64,000 nucleotides of DNA from Penium margaritaceum. Taxonomy: Eukaryota; Streptophyta; Zygnematophyceae; Desmidiales; Peniaceae. The position numbers were made by a program, and so were the translations under genes. Shown here piece by piece: positions 11,693 to 22,533 of this stretch. Within the stretch, counting starts at the first letter, position 1. Every line of letters begins with the position of its first letter. The notes beneath the pieces are model-generated. The model did not search any database, was not told the origin of the DNA, and saw only the letters and a list, made by a program, of their open reading frames with translations. The DNA lies in contig SZWC01002385.1 in the NCBI GenBank assembly GCA_023375785.1, forward strand, positions 45,429 to 109,428, given 5' to 3'.

Positions 11693-11753
11693 NNNNNNNN
11701 NNNNNNNNNNNNNNNNNNNNNNNNNNNNNNNNNNNNNNNNNNNNNNNNNNNNN
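11693..11753. other. Assembly gap (61 Ns)
   Basis: A run of 61 undetermined bases. It lies directly beside a GA microsatellite, which is a likely cause of the gap. Confidence 0.99.

Positions 11754-11754
<1 letters not shown>

Positions 11755-11823
<69 letters not shown>
11755..11823. repeat. (GA)n microsatellite
   Basis: About 34 GA dinucleotide units with one TA interruption near 11788. The left end is cut by the gap, so the true length is unknown. Confidence 0.97.
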
Positions 11824-11824
<1 letters not shown>

Positions 11825-14005
11825 CACCGCATGGACAAGAGCGGTACCAATAGAGGCTGCACGAGAGGAGAACATGGGCACACAATACATTTTGTCACGA
11901 TGATACGACCAGAGGGACACAGATGCACTATGCCAACACCTTGAATAGCAGACAATTCCATGCTTATGTCATCTATGGAGGGCACCAAAAGTAGTCTGAG
12001 CTCCAAAGAAGGGAAGTAAAGTGTATTAGGAAGGTAGAGAGTACCACAGGGACCAACAAAATGAACAACACCAACGCCTTGAACAAGGAGTAACTAACCC
12101 CGCCCAGTTCGCATAAAGTGAACGGCCCCAGGAGGGTTGAGGGAGACGAGCGAGCAGTACACAGACATCTCATTGTGGGTAGCTCTTGAATTTGTGATCC
12201 AGAAGCCATCCGACGCATGCGCTGGGGAGAACACCACATGTCACCATAGTGCCAACGGGGAGCGCAGGGCGAACGGACGTCGCACAAGCAGCAAGATAGC
12301 ACGGGAGAATGACAGACTGCCAATTCTCAGTCCACAAAACAGTGGGAGACAGTATCCAAGGACATGACCGGGGGAGTCACCACTAAGAATAGAGTCAACC
12401 TGACACATATAACTACTGGCCAATAGAGCAACACTCACCTCCCTGATTGCAAAGGCACAGGAGCTGAAGAAGAGATTGTTCCAGCTGATGCTTGCCGTCA
12501 TCCGCGACAGACTTCGCCGGAGCTGGGGTTGAGCCGCCCGAGGAAGGAGGAAACCATGATCGACATTGTAGGCAGAGGAGGGAGGAGCCGTGTAGGGTGG
12601 TGCACCATAACGAGGTGGCCAGTCCCAAGGGTACAGTACCAGAGGAGGACCGCAGTGGATCCCAGTGGTGGAGTAGGCCTGGACAGAGGACGTGGTATTC
12701 GTTGAGGAGGAGGAGGCACCTGCAGTGGAAGAGGATGAAGATGCAGCAGAGGTGCCAGAGGTGCAAGCCCAGTGGGAAATCATGGCACGGGCAAGGCAGA
12801 GATCATCGGGAGGAGCAGGGCATGCACGTGCAGAGTGCTTGGTGGACCCACAGTTCCAACAGACTACAACACCTAGGACACGGGAAGAAGAGGCAGCTAC
12901 CTTCTCTTTGGCCTTGCCCTTGCCACGACCCTGACCATGGCCACGGCCATGGGAGACAGAACTAGAGGTTGCAGATAACATGGAGGAAGAGGATGAGGAA
13001 GTGATTGTGGAGGATGAAGAAGGTGAGGGGATAGTGGTGAGCGCTGCGACACCAAAAATAGCAGTGGAATGAAGCCGCTTGTTCTGGAGGCTTGTCCACC
13101 AGTTAGCGAGGTGCTCGATAGTGAAGTCCCAAAGTGCACCTATCCGAGGAGGAGACTTTATGGGCACAGATTGAAAAGCAAGGCGCTGTAGCTCATCTGC
13201 TTTGGCATCACAAAGAAGGTCAGAGAGCTCAGGAATGAGCCCATTGACCATGGCGAGAGCAGCCGAGAGCTGGCCAGGCATAGCGTCGCCAAGCTTGCAA
13301 ACGACCTTGAGATTGTGAGCCCAGTAGGCATCAGCGGTCTTGTAGGAACGCATGAGGATTGTGTAGAACTGTATAGTAAGGGCACTTTGTGCAGCCTGAC
13401 TGGTGATGGTGGTGTGACGACGCAACATGGCGTAAGCACCAATGGGGTCAGCGGGACGGCCAACAGATGGATCGGCGTTGAGTGTGCCAACGTCATCCAC
13501 GAGATGCTCATGCATGGTGGGGATAAGAGCGCGGACAGCACAAGGAGACTCTACAAGGGACTGGAAAAAAAAGAGTGTTTGCAGTCGTATCAGGAGGGAA
13601 GTAGCACTCTCAGAGACGCTCGTCCCAAGCCCAGGCACTAAAGCGGACTTCCCAAGAGGAGAAGGTGAGGCCTAGTGACAGGATATGTGGTTGGGAAAAG
13701 AATTCATGCTGGTGTGGTGCAGGGGCAGGTGTGGCAGTAGCAGGGATACCAGAATTAGCAGCTACATTTCCAGTGACAGCGGGAGTAGATAAGGCATTAG
13801 AACTGGTGCCAGGAATGGAGCCAGTAGTAGCAATGGCAGATGTACCTAGCAGGCACTTGAGATCTATGGGAGCAACCTTGACAGAAAAGGCTACGCAATT
13901 ATTCTCTGGTAGCTTGAGGAAATCCTGAGCCTCGTGTTGTGCTTCATGAGTGCAATTGAGCTGGCGCTGGAGGCCTGCTATGATGGTCTCATCGGCACTA
14001 GGCAT
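11824..14005 (-). mobile_element. Element H0: Ty1/copia gag-protease part
   Basis: The minus strand carries a complete-looking gag start at 14005 (MPSADETIIAGLQRQLN), a gag body with zinc knuckle (12241-13638) and the start of protease and following sequence down to 11824. The part at 11824-12240 aligns with the protease region of elements H1 (about 34840-35030) and H2 (about 63280-63480), so it is the same lineage, though clearly diverged. No LTR was recognised for it. It is broken, with several breaks. Confidence 0.8.
12241..13638 (-). pseudogene. Gag open region of element H0
   Basis: A 465-codon open stretch. Residues 1-210 match the copia gag body (LTIQFYTILMRSYKTADAYW, LSAALAMVNGLIPELSDLL). 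Next comes a serine-rich linker with GRGHGQGRGKGKAK, then the zinc knuckle CWNCGSTKHSARAC at about 12820-12860, then a Ser/Pro/Tyr-rich tail. It is the longest open frame in the window and belongs to a transposon fossil. Confidence 0.82.
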
Positions 14006-15769
14006 GGTGACAAATGAGTGGCTCTACTGAGTTTTGTTTGGCAGAGTTTCCCCCCTCCCAGTGGGCATGAAGAAATGAGAGATGCATTACACACTCGTAA
14101 AGAGTGCTGCAGGACTGTTCCAACCCCACTCAAAAGCAAGAAGTTACATCAGAGAGCACAAGAATAGCCAGCAATGAAGGAAAACAAGTGCAAGAGCAGA
14201 AATCAAGCAGCAAGTGGCCAAAGAAAGGCAAGGAGTGGTGGAATGGCAGCACCGGTTGCAGTTGAGAGAACAGACACATTGGTGGTAGCTAGAATAGCTA
14301 GAGCAATAGCACTAGCAACCAACGCTACACCTAGAGTGGTGATGACAGCAACAACAGAGATAACGACTATGACAAGACTGATGGCAGCTGATGTTGTAGA
14401 TGTTGCTGACACGACCACTGAGAATGCAGAGGTACGAATGGATGCTACAGCGATGGTTGCGAATGATGCTGCAACCATTGTGCTCGAGGCGAGTGCGGCT
14501 GCGGCAGCTGAGACCTTTCTCCCAATATCCGAGACTGCTACTGTAATGGGCCCAACAACGATTGCAACCTTGTTGTAGGCTTTGATAGCACGGCCTGCCG
14601 AGGTGGATGTAGGGGCGCGTGACACCTTGGCTGCCGCTAGGAAGATGGCTGCTGATGGTGCGGCAGCGTCAATGACGGAAGAGGCCGCTCGTGTTACGGA
14701 AGATGGCAGTGAGACAGCATCTCTGTGGAGGCTAGCCAAAAGGTTGGTAGCTGTGGTGTCAACCACAGCAGATTCGTCCCCTCTGAGGACTGAAAAGAGG
14801 TGTACCAAAGCACGTTGCGATGGAGGGGAGCGGGCGGACACTAGTGACCCCCCACCGGCTTCGCGATGACGCTGTCCCCACTGAGCTACGTGGGATCTCA
14901 TTATGCACTAGCATGACGCTCTCCGCCAGATAGGTGGTTGTGATGTGATGGGGATAACGGCGGTCCGTCGGCCGCAGCTGTCAAGATTGTTGCTAGTGTA
15001 GAAGCAACTGCAAGACTGAGTGATGCAAGTATTGCCGCCGCTACTCTTGCTGATGCTGTTGCTGCTATGGCGACTGCAGTTGCCGCGAATGTTGCGGCAA
15101 CTAGTGTGACTGTTGCTGTAGCTGACAAGTCTGTAGCTGCTACAATTGCTGCTCTTGTGGCCAAGGTTGCTACTGCTTCTATCCAGAGGTTGCCGTAGTA
15201 CTAATTGTTGCTGCTCGTGAGGATGTATTGACAGCTAATGCAGCTGCTACTGTGGCCTTCGGTGGTGCGGCCGCAGCTGCCTAAAGTGCGGTTGTGCGGC
15301 TTCTGCCGTAGTAGTTAGAGCTACAACTGTAGTGGTTACTGTTTTGAGTCTACCGCAGCAGCGATTGTTGTAGCTTTTGGTGCTGTGGATGTACCTGCCA
15401 AAGGTGTGGCTGTGCGGCTCATGCAGAAGATGTGGAATTTGTGGTTGTTATTACAGTCGTTGTTGTGCCTGAGAGGGATAACAACGGCTGTTGAAGAAAG
15501 CGACTGGGGCAGTTTGCAGCTCCAAGTGTGGCGTGAGTCAAATGGGTACGTCGAAATCCACAGGTAAGAAAAATCCTGCGAGTGCAATAGCAAAGCCACT
15601 CGTGGACCCCAAGACGTAGACTAAACGGCTGGGTGTAGTGGCTGGGCTGGCGGATTCTAGCCACTGCCGTGGCAAAAAGAGCATCGACGGCGGTAGTGGT
15701 GATGGCAGCCTCTCTCACAGCCAGGACCTTGGGTTCTAAGCATAAACACGGAGCACCCCCTCATTATGG
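14006..15769. repeat. Alanine-codon-rich triplet DNA, no assigned gene
   Basis: This stretch is dominated by GCN-, GTN- and ACN-type triplets. Read on the plus strand it has successive open stretches rich in Ala, Val and Thr (14174-14578, 14582-14869 and about 14960-15197). Some minus-strand frames are open too, as expected of degenerate triplet repeats. It resembles in composition the leader of element D (17160-18175), but I could not align the two. No promoter or known domain was seen. It could be the decayed N-terminal extension of a D-like gag or simple expanded triplet DNA. Confidence 0.5.
14838..14894 (-). other. tRNA-like fragment with A box (possible SINE head)
   Basis: The minus strand reads CGTAGCTCAGTGGGGACAGC, a perfect Pol III A box (TAGCTCAGTGG) in a tRNA D-arm context. 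The rest does not fold as a tRNA and the B-box position is weak. It may be a decayed tRNA-derived SINE head. Confidence 0.4.
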
Positions 15770-16832
15770 TGTCTGTCTTTGGACATCTCTCATTGTGCTT
15801 TGTTGTGTACATCGGCGTGCAAATGAATGATGGTGAGACTGGACTCTGCTGGAGCGTCATCTGGTGGAGCCGATGCGTGCTGAGGTCTACATGCATCTTG
15901 CTGGAGCCTCTTCCCAAGGTGTGAGATGTGCTAAGCTCCATCGGCAGGCCTCCACAGCAGTCACGCTCCTAGCGGTTTCTGGCTCCGCTGTTTCTGCCTG
16001 CACCTGTCCTGTGCTAAATCTGACTGCATCATTGCACTCAGAGCGTCACGTCTAGCCTAGGGTCCAAGTTTCATGTTTTTCAGACATAACTGGGTTTGGG
16101 GTGATCCTGGCACCACCCGGGTTTGGATGGTCAAAACTCCTTGCTGCCATTTTCTTGGATGATTCTGACCGCACGACAGCGTTTGAAATGTGGGTTTTTT
16201 TTTGTATTGTCCATTTTTAAGGGAGAACGGATGACGCCCGGGTTTCGGGTTGTCGGCTGCCTGGCATGGCTCACCAAGAAAACCCTGCCTGCCAGAAAAT
16301 AGGTCATTTTTGTAATTGACTGAAAGACTGAGTAACAAGCTCTACAGAGCTAAGTGGGAGCTGATTCTTGGAGGGGTCTCCCATTCTTGTTCATTCTCAG
16401 TTGCTAACCACACTTTACTCAGTTTTGTTTGCCTTTCCTGCGCTAACTCCGCAGCGCGCAGCTTTCCACTCACAAAGTCTTAAAGCAGCTAGAGGGGGCA
16501 GCAGTGCAAAGCAACGAGCGTGGGGTCATGCCTACTCCAACTGTGCTGCAACCCCAACCAGCCGCTCTAGGATAGTTTCTAGCTTACAACTCTCATACCA
16601 GTTGGCAGTCAAATGTAATGAGAGGAGCAATGAGACAGAAGAGGACAGAAGAGCCACTGTTGGAGCAAGGTGTCAATGCATGGAGATCGCGCGCTAACTC
16701 CGCAGCGTGCAGCTTTCCACTCACAAAGTCAGGCAGATAGAGGGGGCAACAGTGCAAAGCAACGAGTGTGGGGTCATGCCTACTCCAACTGTGTTGCAGC
16801 CCCAACCAGCTGCTCTAGGCTAGTTTCTAGCT
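15770..16832 (+). repeat. 5' LTR of element D1
   Basis: It aligns with the 3' LTR at 30791-32500. Both start TGT(C/T)(T/G)G before CTTTG, and the 3' copy is preceded by a purine run. The right end is set by the primer site. A direct repeat of about 145 bp lies inside (16441-16585 and 16692-16834). The left boundary is less sure than the right. Confidence 0.7.
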
Positions 16833-16845
16833 TGGTATCAGAGCC
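16833..16845 (+). promoter_or_regulatory. Primer-binding site of D1 (initiator-Met tRNA)
   Basis: TGGTATCAGAGCC, an exact complement of the 3' end of plant-type initiator-Met tRNA, directly after the LTR. Confidence 0.9.
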
Positions 16846-17159
16846 AAAGCGCACCCGGAGTAGCAGATCTGAGCAGCAACGAGGCCTACAATACCCAGGC
16901 TACGCCGGCAGTCTCAGAAACATGCTCGTGCAGGGGAAACTCTGCCGGGTTTTTTTCTGGCAGAGTTAGCCCGCTGGGTGGCATTGTCAAAACGCTCCCG
17001 ACGTAGGGGAAATGTTGCCGAAAACTTTCTGGCAGCACTGACTTTGCGATGGTGGTAGCGTTGGCGGACTTGCCTCCAGCAAACCAACGGGCAACGCCGT
17101 GACGGCACCGACACACGTGGCAACGATGCCAAACAACGGGAGTGTCCCAATCCCCCATT

Positions 17160-18175
17160 TTCCCCTTGCTGCCGCTAACACGACAGCAGTGGCACTTCAC
17201 ACTGCAGTAGCCGCGACAGCACGAGCAGTGCAGCCGCGGCTGCCGCAGTAGCCAGCCGTAATAGCCGAAGCAGCAGTTGCGGCTGCAATAAAGCCGCAGC
17301 TGTAGTACCAACAGCACAGCCGTGGCTGTTGCACAGCTGTTGCAGCAGTTGTAGTAGTAATGCAATCGCAACAATTGTAGCAGTTGCACAACCGTAGCAG
17401 TCGCGCAGCCGCAGCAATCGTAGCGGTTGTAGCAACCACGCTGCCAGAGCAGCTGCATCAGGAGCGTAGCCGCATTAAGCGTAGTCGACGCGCAGCTACA
17501 GCGGGCACGCAACCACAGCAGCCATAGTAGCCCCGATGAGCTACAGCAACCAAAGCAACAACGACAGCCATGACAGCCGCAGCAGCCGCAGCAAGCGCGG
17601 TAGGTGTAGCGGCCGCAGCAGCCGCAGCACCCGCGGCTCTAGGCATTGTAGTAGCGGCTGGAGCACCAGAAGGGCGGCCACAAGGTCGACAACACCATAC
17701 TTCTCATCAGCCACAGAAAACTGCTACTGACGTCAATATCAACATATCAACCTCACTGCTGACATCACTGTTGACATCAACAAGGAAAAAAGAGGGAAAA
17801 AAAGGGAGAACAACAAGAAAAGAAGAATAAAAGGGGAGACCATGATTCACAGCCCTAGTGGGGAGGGGTCCTCCTCTGTTGGCAGACCCCCTAGCCCCCC
17901 CTTCTTGCAACAGATGCAACTATTGCAGCAGCAGCAACAGCAGCAGCAGCAGCCGCCGCCATAGCAGCAACAGTAGTAGCGGCTGTAGCAGCCAATACAA
18001 CATTCGCAAATGCAACTGCAACCGTAGTAGTAGCCACCACTGCCGATGCAACAATAATAGCAGTAGCAGCACCTAGAGCAGCAATAAGAGTGGCCACAAC
18101 AGCAATAGTAATAACAGCAGTGTCAGCAGCAGCTACTACAGTAGCAACAACAGCAACATTAGCAGCAATAGCCTA
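17160..18175 (+). repeat. Alanine-triplet leader of element D1
   Basis: About 1 kb of degenerate GCN, GTA and ACA triplets lies between primer site and gag, including a CAG/CAA microsatellite at about 17922-17960. One plus-strand frame at about 17905-18174 is open for some 85 Ala/Thr/Val codons in both D1 and D2. The D2 copy is longer there by whole triplets. Confidence 0.75.
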
Positions 18176-18179
18176 AAGG

Positions 18180-19290
18180 CTTTGTCTCCGTCTACGCTGG
18201 CTCGCCACACCCTCTGGCCTCCATTCGCGAGCAGCTCTCCTTGTGGATACAGTAGCTTGCAACACCATAGGCATCGATGCTGTAGAGCCATACTTGCGTT
18301 CCCCCACCCTTCCTTCCACCTGGTCAATCTAGTCCCGCAGTTTCTGCTTCCACACATTTATTGGCATAGTAGCACATCTAGCGCCAACGCCAGGTTGTAT
18401 CGTCAGTCCTTGGCCCCACTCTGGGTGCCGACTTTGAGTCCTTGCCTCCGCCACTACAGGCCGGCAAGCACTTTTAGAGCTGGGAGCTCAGCTTCCATAT
18501 GTGGGCGCAAGACGAGGGCCTGTGGCCATACTACATTTTGCCCCACGAATCCACTCAGGCCAACCAGGTGTATGATGTTGGTCGAGCCGTGCGCGCCCTC
18601 ATCCCAGTCACCCATGCAGCAACTTGCACTGCTCTCGAGCCTTTCATGGGTGACTTCAACACCAGCATCACTCCAGACCCCACCACGGCGTGGCACGTTC
18701 TCACATGGCCGCATCTTTTCTCAAGCAAAGCCGAGACCAGCCGCGTGCTTCGGGAGTTCAACTCCCTCCACATGGGAGAGACGGAGCTCGTCACCTCCTA
18801 TTGGCAGCGGGCAGAGGATATCCTCCGCCGCCCGAACGATGCCGCTCCATCCCCCCTCTACGTGCTCAGACCATCAAGCACGGGACGACTGACATCTTTA
18901 CGACATCTTCTTCCACCACTTCCAGAATGTTTTTGCCATGATGGCAGCCCAAGGCACTTTCATGCCTTCGGCATACTAGTTGTCCCTCCAGATTGAGGAG
19001 GCTTGTGTGGAGTCACGCATCCAGGGCATGGAGTCCCTTGCCTCCCCTGCCGTTGCCTCCATGGTTGTTGCTGCCCCCTCCGCAGCTGCGTCCACCGGCT
19101 CCTCATTGTCAGGGAAGAAGAAGCACAAGGGTAAGGGCCAGTAGTAGGGGCCGACTGGGTCCAGTGGTGGCGGCTCGGTCTGCCACAATTGTGGCAAGCC
19201 AGGGCACGGGTGGTACACATGCGCGTTTCCCACGGACAAGGGGCGTCTCATCACCAACATGCGCTGCCAGCGTGAGGGTCGTCTAACTAC
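18180..19290 (+). pseudogene. Gag region of element D1
   Basis: A 165-codon open stretch (18499-18996) shows MWAQDEGLWPYYILPHES, VLREFNSLHMGETELVTSYW and QRAEDILRR, copia gag motifs. The zinc knuckle is at 19181-19222. It is decayed. Confidence 0.78.
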
Positions 19291-19739
19291 TGCTGCCGTG
19301 GCTTTCGCAACCCTTGCTATCTCCTCCCCGTCCGGCAGCTCTACTCCTCCAACATACGCATCGGTCCCGTCATCACCGACCCTGAAGCAGCACCATCCAC
19401 AGCTTTCGGCACCCCTCCTCCCGTTACTGGTGAGGCCTCCTCCCTTCTAGGCTCCGGTGCTACCACTCTATACTCAGTCTATGCACCCAGACCCTCCACT
19501 CGCGAATGCCAGTTGGAGTAGTTCATCGCGCTCCAGCTCGGCCTGCCCCGCCCTCCCTCGCAAGGGAAGTGCAAGTTGCATCACCTCTTGCACTGCGCCC
19601 GCATCCTACTTCCGTGACATAGCCATCGTCTCCCATGGCCTCCTCTCTTGCACCTCTCTGTGATGACATCTAATGGCTTGGCAACTGGTAGTCTCATTTT
19701 GCACCCCATTCCACTGCGTCCGCGTCTCTTGCCTGCTAT

Positions 19740-20900
19740 CTTGTGATGGTTAACAATGTAGCGACACCAGTCTAGGACCCTGCCGAGACTTGGATCATTG
19801 ACTCTGGGGCCACGCATCACGTGATAGCCCCTCACAAGACCTTTAGTGTCCTTGGTCCGGCTGCCAAAGTGACCGGTGTCCTGACGGGCTCTGGTCAGGT
19901 GTTCCCTCTTTGTTGCGTCTGCGTTGTTCGTTTCTGTGGTCATACTGGTGATGTCTTTGTGACCGATATCCTCTTTGTTCCCACTCTTGAGCTCAACCTC
20001 CTATCTGTCACTGCACTTGACCACATGAGCATGGACGTATTGTACTCACATGGTGTTTGGCACTCTGTCATTGTGTCCGTCCGGTTGTGTTGTCCTACAC
20101 GCCTCCGCCTGTTGCAACTTGTGGCACGTGCCTAGTCTGTCCACACTTCTCCCCATCCCCTCCCTGTCTGCCGACACTGGCCACGTGTTTATCACTAGAT
20201 TGCTCTCTCTGTAGCACACACGCCTTGTGCACCACTTCCTTTGCCACGTTCACTTTGCTGTCGTTGATAGCATGCTTCGCACCCATCCAACCAAGGGCCT
20301 TGATCCAGCCTCATTTCCCTTGATGTGTCCTCCTGAGTGCATTGATTGCACTCAGGTGAAGATGCACCTTTCCACTTACCCTCTGTCCTCCTCTCGTACG
20401 TCCGTCCCTCTAGACTTGGTCCATGCTGATGTCGTGGGTCTCCTTCCAACAGAGTCCATCGGGGAGCACGGACACTATAACCTAACCCTCGTCGAAGACT
20501 ACATTCGCTGTCGCTAGGTCTTCTGTCTTTGGCAAAAGAGCAATGCCATTCCCACCATTTGGGATTGGCTTGTCCATGCGGAGCGTGAGTGCGGTCGTCC
20601 TCCTTGCTGCTTCCGTTCTAATTACGGTGGCAAATTCATGGGGGAGACCACACTATTTCACGCCTCATGGAATTCATCATGAGACGTCGGCGCCTTACAC
20701 GCCAGCCGAGAATGGGATCTCCAAGTAGTGGAACCACACGATGGCCAATGCTGTCCGCACCATGCGGGTTGTGTCTGGTCTCTCTCATGGTTTCTACTTT
20801 GAGGCCATGACTTACATGACGTGGGTCTAGAACCGGATTCCCCATTGACCCCTTCCCCGCCAGTCCACACCATACCAGCACATGTACGGTGAGCGGGCTG
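19740..20900 (+). pseudogene. Protease and integrase regions of element D1
   Basis: TWIIDSGATHHVIAPHKTF (about 19788-19845) marks the protease site. FVTDILFVPTLELNLLSVTAL follows, as in copia. The integrase core is recognised by DLVHADVVGLLPTESIGE (about 20416) and SAPYTPAENGISK (to 20728). It is decayed. Confidence 0.8.
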
Positions 20901-21179
20901 ATTTCCGCCCGGCCCGCGTCTGGGTCTGCGTGGCCATCATGTGGTTGCCCGCCCCACAGTAGGGTGGCAAGCTCGCCCCCCCGCAAGCATCTCTCCACCT
21001 TCCTAGGTGTTTCACATCAGTCCAAAGCTTGGCTCTTTTGGGATCCCTCCCGTCACTGCATCACCGAGTCACGCGACGCTCTCTTCTTTGAGAAGCTCTT
21101 TCCTCGAGACCTTTTTTGCTCCGGCTTGTTGATGCCCCTTCTGTTGCATGGAGGAGTGGTGAGTCCGTCCTGTGTCCTA

Positions 21180-21620
21180 CCGCATCCGGGCGGCACATCG
21201 CTTGCACCAGTTGGTTCCCCCAAGCCGGCATCCCCCGTTGCGCCTACTGGCCGGCTCGGCACAACATCCCCTGTCGCGTCTGCCGGTCACTGTGGGCCGG
21301 CATCCCCGGTCTCGTCCGCTAGTCCATCCGGACCGGCCGTCCCGGTCGCATCCGCTGGTCCCTCCGGGCCGACATCCCTGGTCTTGTCCGCTGGTACATC
21401 CAGACCGGTAGCCCCGGCCTTGTCCATTGATCCCTCTGGACTAGCAACCCCGGCCTCATTGGCTTGTCCCTCCGGACCGGCATCCCCGGCCGCATCCGTT
21501 GGTCCCTCCGATCCGGATTCCACGGTCTCATCCGCTGGTCCATCCGGACCTGCAGTTTTGTTTGCGTCTGTTGGTCCCTCCGAACCGGCAGTCTCGGTCA
21601 CATCCACTGGGTCCTCTTCA
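21180..21620 (+). repeat. Minisatellite-like linker between integrase and reverse transcriptase (D1)
   Basis: Imperfect tandem repeats of about 42 bp carry GGTCCCTCCGGACCGGCA-type units, reading SGPASPV..A-like repeats in an open frame (20889-21911). The D2 copy at about 44845-45285 has the same array. Confidence 0.8.
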
Positions 21621-21919
21621 CCACCAGCCCTGTCCGTCTCTGACTTGTCTCTGGCTTTTCCCTCTGCTTCGTCTTCCGCCCTACCGCGCTACATGCATGG
21701 GCTAGGTGGCAGCCTCCGACCTAGGCCGCCAGGGAGCGCACAGACTGTGGCATTGTGCTCTTTGGCACCACGTGTCTCATCGCCTCTCAACAGACTTACT
21801 TCCACGGTTGTGCGTGGGTACCCTGGCACCAAGGCCCTCGACCTGACCACACTGGCCGTCATTGTGGACCTCCACGCAAGTTCTACACTGGGCTATGCCA
21901 TGCTTCATTAAGGCCATCA

Positions 21920-22421
21920 GCAGGCCATCACGGCCACACTCGCATGCATCCCAACTCGGGCTCGAGACGCACAGGTCCTCACAGTCCGCTCCACCGCACG
22001 CCCGGACGACCCAGCCACCCTTCGCAAAGCTTGTGCTTGTCTTGAGGCCGCGCATTAGGAGGCTGTGTGTGCTGATGAGCTCGCCGCCATCCGGTAGTAT
22101 CATTTCTACGACCTCGTAGACCTTCCTCCCAGCTGGAAGGCCATCGGCCCCAAGTGGGTCATTTGCCGCGAGTGGAAGCCCGACGGGTCCTTGGACAAGT
22201 ACAAGGCCCGCCTCACAGCCAAGGGGTTTGCTCAGGTCCCTAGAGTGGAATACGACGAGATCTTTGCCTTGGTTGGCCATTTCTCCACTAGTCGGGCCCT
22301 CTTTGGCCTGGTTGCCCAGCACGGATGGGACTTGCATCAAATGGACTTGAGCAACGCCTTTCTCCATGGTTCATTAGAGGATGAGGAGCTCTACATGGTG
22401 CTGTCCCCAGGGTTTGATGTG
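21920..22421 (+). pseudogene. Reverse transcriptase start of element D1
   Basis: DKYKARLTAKGFAQVP (22191 onward), DEIFALVGHFSTSRALFGLV and LHQMDLSNAFLHGSL are copia reverse transcriptase blocks. The sequence ends at the junction with element E. Confidence 0.85.
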
Positions 22422-22533
22422 TCAACCGGCCTGAGGGAAACAGACTAGAGAACAAGGCCGACACAATAGCACCTGCCGTCCGATCCTAGAATTTTAGCTA
22501 GGAGAAGATATCACCCTGAGGATCACGGTTCCA
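22422..22533 (-). repeat. 3' LTR piece of element E1 (112 bp)
   Basis: It aligns with the right-hand end of the 5' LTR of the same element (30454-30563) and starts TGGAACCGTG on the minus strand. The same piece is at 46098-46209. Confidence 0.75.

Larger units (their letters stand above)
15770..22421 (+). mobile_element. Element D1: Ty1/copia retroelement, 5' LTR to reverse transcriptase
   Basis: The plus-strand order is 5' LTR (15770-16832), perfect initiator-Met primer site (16833-16845), a long alanine-triplet leader (17160-18175), gag (about 18180-19290, zinc knuckle CHNCGKPGHGWYTC at 19181-19222), protease with DSGATHH (about 19790-19830), integrase (about 20390-20900), a minisatellite-like linker (21180-21620) and reverse transcriptase (about 21920-22420). 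Element E begins inside the reverse transcriptase, and D resumes at 30564. It is broken, with more than ten breaks. D2 at 39863 is its duplicate. Confidence 0.87.

Noticed and set aside
11554-12006. Frames reading SLSLSLS or EREREREE across the GA repeat
   Set aside because: They are translations of a microsatellite and of Ns, not genes.
14203-14901. 232-codon minus-strand frame rich in Ala, Ser and Thr
   Set aside because: It is the complement of degenerate triplet DNA. The plus strand is equally open, and no domain or start context supports it.
20889-21911. 340-codon Ser/Pro/Ala-rich frame as a host structural protein
   Set aside because: It lies exactly between integrase and reverse transcriptase of element D and contains the linker repeats, so it is part of that fossil.
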